From contig CM031879.1 in assembly GCA_018697195.1 (NCBI GenBank), forward strand, positions 24,921,660-24,985,659: 64,000 nt of DNA. Direction: 5' to 3'. Of the stretch, positions 58,561 through 64,000 are shown in pieces. A program made the translations under genes and the position numbers. Positions within the stretch are counted from its first letter, which is position 1; each line of letters begins with the position of its first letter. This DNA is from Certhia americana (lineage: Eukaryota; Chordata; Aves; Passeriformes; Certhiidae). Below the pieces are notes generated by a model. That model was not told the origin of the DNA. It did no database searches and saw nothing but the letters and a program-made list of their open reading frames with translations.

Positions 58561-61500
58561 GCGCCACTCTTCTAACTTTGCCTGCCAGTTTAGGAGTGGT
58601 GCCTCGAAATGTGTGCGAGTGCTTTCAGCTAGGCAGGATCTTATCAAGAAAGCATCATGCCATGCTATCCTTGTAGAACGTGTGTAGCAGCACTAAAAGT
58701 AATTTACTTAATAATGACAGAAAATGACAGTTTTTTAATCTCACTGCTGAATCCTCAGCCTGGCTCCAGCTCAGTCAGCAGCATTTCACAAAGGATATTG
58801 CTGCAGTTGTTTTTATTTTTATCTGGAGCAGACAAACGGCTGTGGCTCATTCTCAGGGCTTCTGTAAGTGTCTTGTACTCCCTGCCTGTAGAGCAATATA
58901 TTGACAAGGTCATAGAGCAGTCAGGAGAAGACTGAGCACTCTGCCTCACCTGCTTTGCCTGCATTTCATGAAGTGCCTATTAAATGATGCTTCAGCACAG
59001 TGCAATGCATGGAAAAGGACAAGCTCCCATCCTTAAGCATATTTTCAGCCAGAAATCATGGCATCGTAGAGAAAATAAGAAAATAAGTGAATAAACAGCA
59101 TATCAGAAATATTGACTCCACAGCTGAGGCTGCTCTTGGGCAAACAGGTTATTGAGTACATTGCTGTATGAGTTCTCAGCACCCAAAGAAAAATATTGTA
59201 GATAATATTCAAGTAAAAAAGATATTGAGTTCTTCAAAAGGGATATGTTTCTGCACAAATGAGTTGAAAGGGACTCTTCTCTAATTTTTTTCTAAATATG
59301 TTCAGAATAAATAGCAGACTGGTGATGGATAATGAAGGTATTAAGAGAAGGGGTCAAAGAATAGTTGTTGATGATGATGATTATTTCAATGACCTTATAA
59401 AATTATTTAAGCAAAATAAATTTTAAGTTATGTTTTCCAGTACTTATATTCTTACTTGTTGCTTTGATTTGTCTCTTCAGACTAAAGACTGTTTTAAATG
59501 TGGTTTATTAATAAGAGGGGTTTTTTGTTAGGCTTATGCATTATGCAACTGGGAATACCCACTAGGTTCTTTGTATAACTGGAATTCTTCATAGAATGGG
59601 AACAAAAGTATTTAAACTTCAAGACAAATATTTTTGCTTTAGGATGATTACAACCAAGGTAATTTTATTTAAGCTTCTTCCTCTAAGATTACTGTATCTA
59701 ACAAGAGTATGAAAAAAGTTTATTTGATCAGGTAAACACTTGGGGTGAAAGTGAAAGCTCTGTAAACCATCTACAGTCAGATAGTTCAGAGGCAATCATC
59801 TTCAACAGACTAATCTTGAAATGCTCGGATGTGGTAGAGAATTGAAGCATAAAATAGTAATTATTACATAGTTGTGTTTTACTTCTGTAATGTGTTTTGA
59901 AATCAAGTGATGCTACACATTAGAATTTTTAAAACACTTGCAAATATATAGCATATAATTAGTGAAAAAAAAGCAAAATAAAGGAATCCATATTCTTTCT
60001 AAGCTGTCAGAAATAAATGAGATCAGTGTGGCATGTTATAATCTACACATTTCTCACGTGTTTGGAAAAAACCCATCAAATGTAAAACTGTAAATTGGTA
60101 AGTCTAAAAGCACAATTAGTGTACTGAGTTTATCAAATTCAATAAATTATCAGCAAAGTATTGCACACAACATTACTAGAAAAACATCTTTTATGCCACT
60201 GAATGATTATCAGAGTAGCTTTGTGAAAGCAAAAGTTCAGATTCATCTGGATGCTGTTCCACAGATTTCAGAGTACATATTTCTAGTTTGGAAGAGCCAA
60301 ATAAATAGCCTTTTACCTGTTCAGTTCTAAATTGAGAAAACTTACATTCCCATGCTGATTTCCCACCAATCTACAAAGAAAGGGGTGAAAAAGCCCAACC
60401 CCAAAAAAACACACCCCCAAAGTTTCAAACCTACACATTCTGATCACTAAAAGACCAACATTTTAGAATTATTATCTTTAATATATATTTTGTTCTCACA
60501 CACAGAATTCTTCCTAGCAGAGCTGATTGCTTGTATTTTAGAGTCTCCTAATTGAAGTTGTAATGGGGCTCAGTGTATATGATTTACAGTGTTATCCAGA
60601 CAATACAAGAATTTTATTCTGATATTTAATCTTAGTTCATGCTATAATCTCTGTGTATCATATGAAAATGTGTTTCTTTCTTGACACAAAACAAATGGAT
60701 AAATTGTCTCACTTTTCAACCAAGATGTATAAAGATGCTTTATCATCATTATACTAACTGCACAAAATATTCATGGTACTTTGGTAATCTGTAATAGTAA
60801 CTTTGATAATCTGTAGTGGTATTTATGGAAGATATGTTTTCTAGGCTTTTGACTTTTTAGCATTTACAAATTAGTTTAAGCCACATGACATGGCACTATC
60901 CTTTGTTATGAATAAATATTTACTGTATATTATAAGCTTGAAAGTTCACATTTAATGTTTTAGAAGTTGTTATTTTCCCCTCTCTTCTTAAAACCTAAGT
61001 CTCAGGCACCTGGAAAACCTGTAAGATTATGCATTCCTTATGCAAACTACCTCTTTAGAAGAAATAGTTCATGCTCTGGCTTAGTTACAAAACTGGGGTC
61101 AGTCATCTCAATCTGATTTTTAAAAAGAAGTTTGACAAGCAGATTCAGTGCAATTACTTGTATTTACAGCACTGCAATTCGGAACAGAACAGTATAACCT
61201 GGAGAGAGCTATTGAATTTACCTTATTATACACGTGATTTGAATGCAATACATTTGAAGGAATATATCTATTCTACTGGCACTTGGTATATGTAGTCATT
61301 GAAAGTTTTCAATTAAGAGATCCAGAATTAAAAGGCCTGACCTCACTCTTCTCCATTATACTTAAAAGTCTGTATGAATGTATACTTTTGCATTTAGCAT
61401 GCTTTAGGTTTTCAGCCTTCCATGGCCAAGACATGTTGGTGTCAGCACTATGCATGTAGCTTAGCATTTAGTTCACATACAGTGCTCAACCTATTAGTTT

Positions 61501-63566
61501 CCATGGCATTCCTCCTAGAAGGGAGACACAAATCAAATGTGACCAGGAGAAGTAGTACCTCATCTTTCACAAGGTAGTCCCAAGGTTAAAGCACTCATCT
61601 GGTCTGGGGTCAATCCATATGCAGTTTCCAGGTATATCTTTGATCATTGTTGAGACTATCATAATGTAGTTAAGGTTGTGGAGACCATACCACAACTTGG
61701 GGCAAACCTGCAATAGTAGTCCCTTCCCAAATTCTATGTTAAATATTATGTACTGTTAATGACACTGAGGTTAGTAGGCATGTATTAATGTTATATGTAA
61801 TACACTTTAAATGTGGTAAATATTAGCTGGTGGGCCTGGGACACAGATTTCCAGTTAAACCCATATAAATATCAAACTAAAGAGAATAAAGATGTGTATT
61901 TGTTCTTCCTTGTCAAATGTATTGTTTTGTCTCAGTTTCTGTATGTGTGGTGTGCTGGTTGCTCTTGTTGGAAAAAACTCTGCTGCATTCTGTCATCTAC
62001 AGCTTCCCCAGCTCATGAAAATGCTCTCCTTAATAGGCTCCCAGCACAGGGTAAAGCACCCCTTGTACAGCTCTCTCCATTTAGGTGACACTGTCAGCAG
62101 TTTGCCATATTGTCAAACGCAGCATGATTCAATTCACGTGTTTCTGGGGGGAGCAGGACACTGTGATTACATACCTGCCTGCATTCTGCCTAGATAATTT
62201 CATTTTTCATTTAAAAGTTGCCTGCTGAAGCAGAGTCAGAGAGCAGCTCTCACAACTTGTTTATCTCCCTGGGTGAACATTTCAGTGAATAAGACATCGC
62301 CTGTATCACCACCAGCAGCAAGTTACCATAGCACACAGCTCATTAAAAGAGCTAATGCAGGTACCTGTCCTTGTTGCAGGATTTGCATTCTTTCACCTGA
62401 ATGCACTGAGGCACAAGCCTTACCAATGGTGCCACTCCAACCACAGCTGTTCTGCAGCTCTAGTATTGACTGAGGAAACCAGGCGACTCTAAGTGGCCAC
62501 TCTGAGGACCAGCTGCCCCTGGGTGCTTCCATCAGGCCAATACATTCCTGGGGCTGGGAAGGAGACAGGGCAGAAACATAAAGGCTAGGTATTTGTAGTT
62601 GGTACTAGAGCTAGCCCTAAGTATATAAACCCAGAGGATATTACAACATTTGTTTCCCTGCAAGGGATTTATATACTTTTATTGACAGGTATGCTGAAGA
62701 ATTCAACTGGCCATAGCTGAACACATTTTCACAGTTTTCTAAGATGCTAACCAGCAGACATTTTATTCAGATGATTATCTTCTGATCTTGAAGTTCCAAA
62801 TCATTTTTTACTGAGCCTTGAAAGTTTCAATGTGAACTTTAATGGACATCGGAGATGAGTTTTGCAAAAGAAAATGAGCCCTGTAATCTTATTTGTGAAT
62901 GTACAAATATAAGCAAATTAAAAGCATGACTGTTTTCAAGGGGATGCTATCACTGAGATTCATTTTAATGAGAGACCCAAACACCTGTGCTGCAATGCCT
63001 TTAGGCAAGAGGATATATGCATACATGAAACTGTGGTCTGAGAAAAGCTTTAGAATAATTTCCATTGCTTTCCCTAATTTCTACCATTAAATTTCATATT
63101 TTTAGCTCCTGATGGGGCTGTTTTTTGTGAGTTTCAGCTTTAGTGGTTCATGCAGGAATATCAAGATATTCCTGAAAAAATGAGTCTATAAAATGTTCTA
63201 AAATGAACAAGTATGCAATGAAAAAGCTCAAGTAAGTGACTCCAAGGTCAACTGACGGGAACTGAAAAGCAGTACAGTAAAAAATGGTTACATTAGATTT
63301 GACTAATTTATGTGCCCCTGGAAACTATGGTGTGTTTAAGTGGCATGACCGGCAGACAGAGTGACAAGTGAGCCAAAGCCTTAACTCTGCCATGTCTCCT
63401 TTGCCTGTTGCTGTCCTGTAGCTTAGGTGGAGCTGGCACTAAGGAGTTTGTCTGTCCAGAACCCCAATGGAATGGACAGACCAAGGTGTGTTGGGTGGAC
63501 AAAAGCAGTCAGACAGATGAATGGCTGGGTAAGTTACAACCAGAAATTTTACTGCTATAAATGTAT

Positions 63567-63603
<37 letters not shown>

Positions 63604-64000
63604 TGTATGTGTCTGTGTAGATACTGATGGAATAGATGGCAAGAAGAGACCCTATTCCACTGAGTCATATAATCATTGTTATCTCAATGGTATCCTCATA
63701 TAAACTCATTAACCTTCAGACTGAGTGTTTTACAAAAGAAGTTCCTAATGACTCAAAATTTCTATCCAAACAACATGGTTACGACTCAGAGGTATGAAAT
63801 TAAGCTATACAGTTGAGAATTGCCTCCTACAAAGTACCACAGCTAAACTTTATGCTAACCTGATTGAGTTTTGGAAATGATACATTTTGTCTTCAAGGTC
63901 TTTAGGTCCAGCAGGAAATTTTAGAATAGGCATTGAGCACTCTGAAAGAAGAAGGAGCTGTCTAAATTACAGGAGTAAGTTACCATTTTCTTTTAGCAAT
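58561..64000. other. intergenic sequence to the end of the window
   Basis: No gene could be supported. It is AT-rich with only short chance frames. Apart from the (GT)n repeat at 63569-63602 I see no recognisable element. Confidence 0.55.
63569..63602. repeat. (GT)n microsatellite
   Basis: About seventeen uninterrupted GT units followed by CTGTATGTGTCTGTGTAG. Likely length-polymorphic. Confidence 0.97.

Noticed and set aside
58149..58676. Overlapping open frames of 98-135 codons on both strands
   Set aside because: They translate the minisatellite (AQAQAQ or CACACA-type peptides) and flanking GC-rich DNA, with no family similarity.
58561..64000. First coding exon of IMMP2L, expected downstream by mammalian synteny
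   Set aside because: I looked for its N-terminal signal-peptidase sequence and did not find it; the gene probably begins beyond the window.

Overview
The window is vertebrate nuclear DNA, most likely from a bird. It is AT-rich, has long introns, and carries two fragments of the CR1 retroposon, a family typical of birds and reptiles. Nearly all of the first 52 kb is the 3' half of one plus-strand gene, DOCK4 (dedicator of cytokinesis 4), a guanine nucleotide exchange factor. I reconstructed 26 coding exons between 5559 and 49008. They join in one uninterrupted reading frame of 991 residues plus one split codon and end in a stop codon. Splice sites were read base by base; the order of the peptides was checked against what I remember of human DOCK4.

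Layout: 1-5558 is intron upstream of the first visible exon. 5559-17226 (exons e1-e7, including a 27-nt microexon) encodes the helical region before the catalytic domain. 18421-36689 (e8-e18) encodes the DHR-2 (DOCKER) exchange domain, including the conserved valine of the alpha-10 insert. 37066-49008 (e19-e26) encodes a Ser/Pro-rich tail with SH3-binding, PPxY and C-terminal PDZ-ligand motifs. 49009 to about 51775 is the 3' UTR. The rest, to 64000, is intergenic. It holds a 3' CR1 copy, a GC-rich CpG-dense block with a GGCACA-type minisatellite that appears to be interrupted by a solo LTR, and simple repeats.

The most interesting content is in splicing. There is a probable minor-spliceosome (U12-type) intron at 28775-29384. 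A GC-AG intron at 37188-37455 contains a much stronger-looking decoy acceptor that would lead directly to a stop. A 27-nt microexon (16940-16966) could be skipped in frame. A previously unlisted 168-nt phase-0/phase-0 open exon candidate at 39650-39817 may be the optional tail exon of the reported DOCK4 'Ex49' sensory/brain isoform. No operons, rRNA, tRNA or CRISPR arrays were seen, as expected for this kind of DNA.
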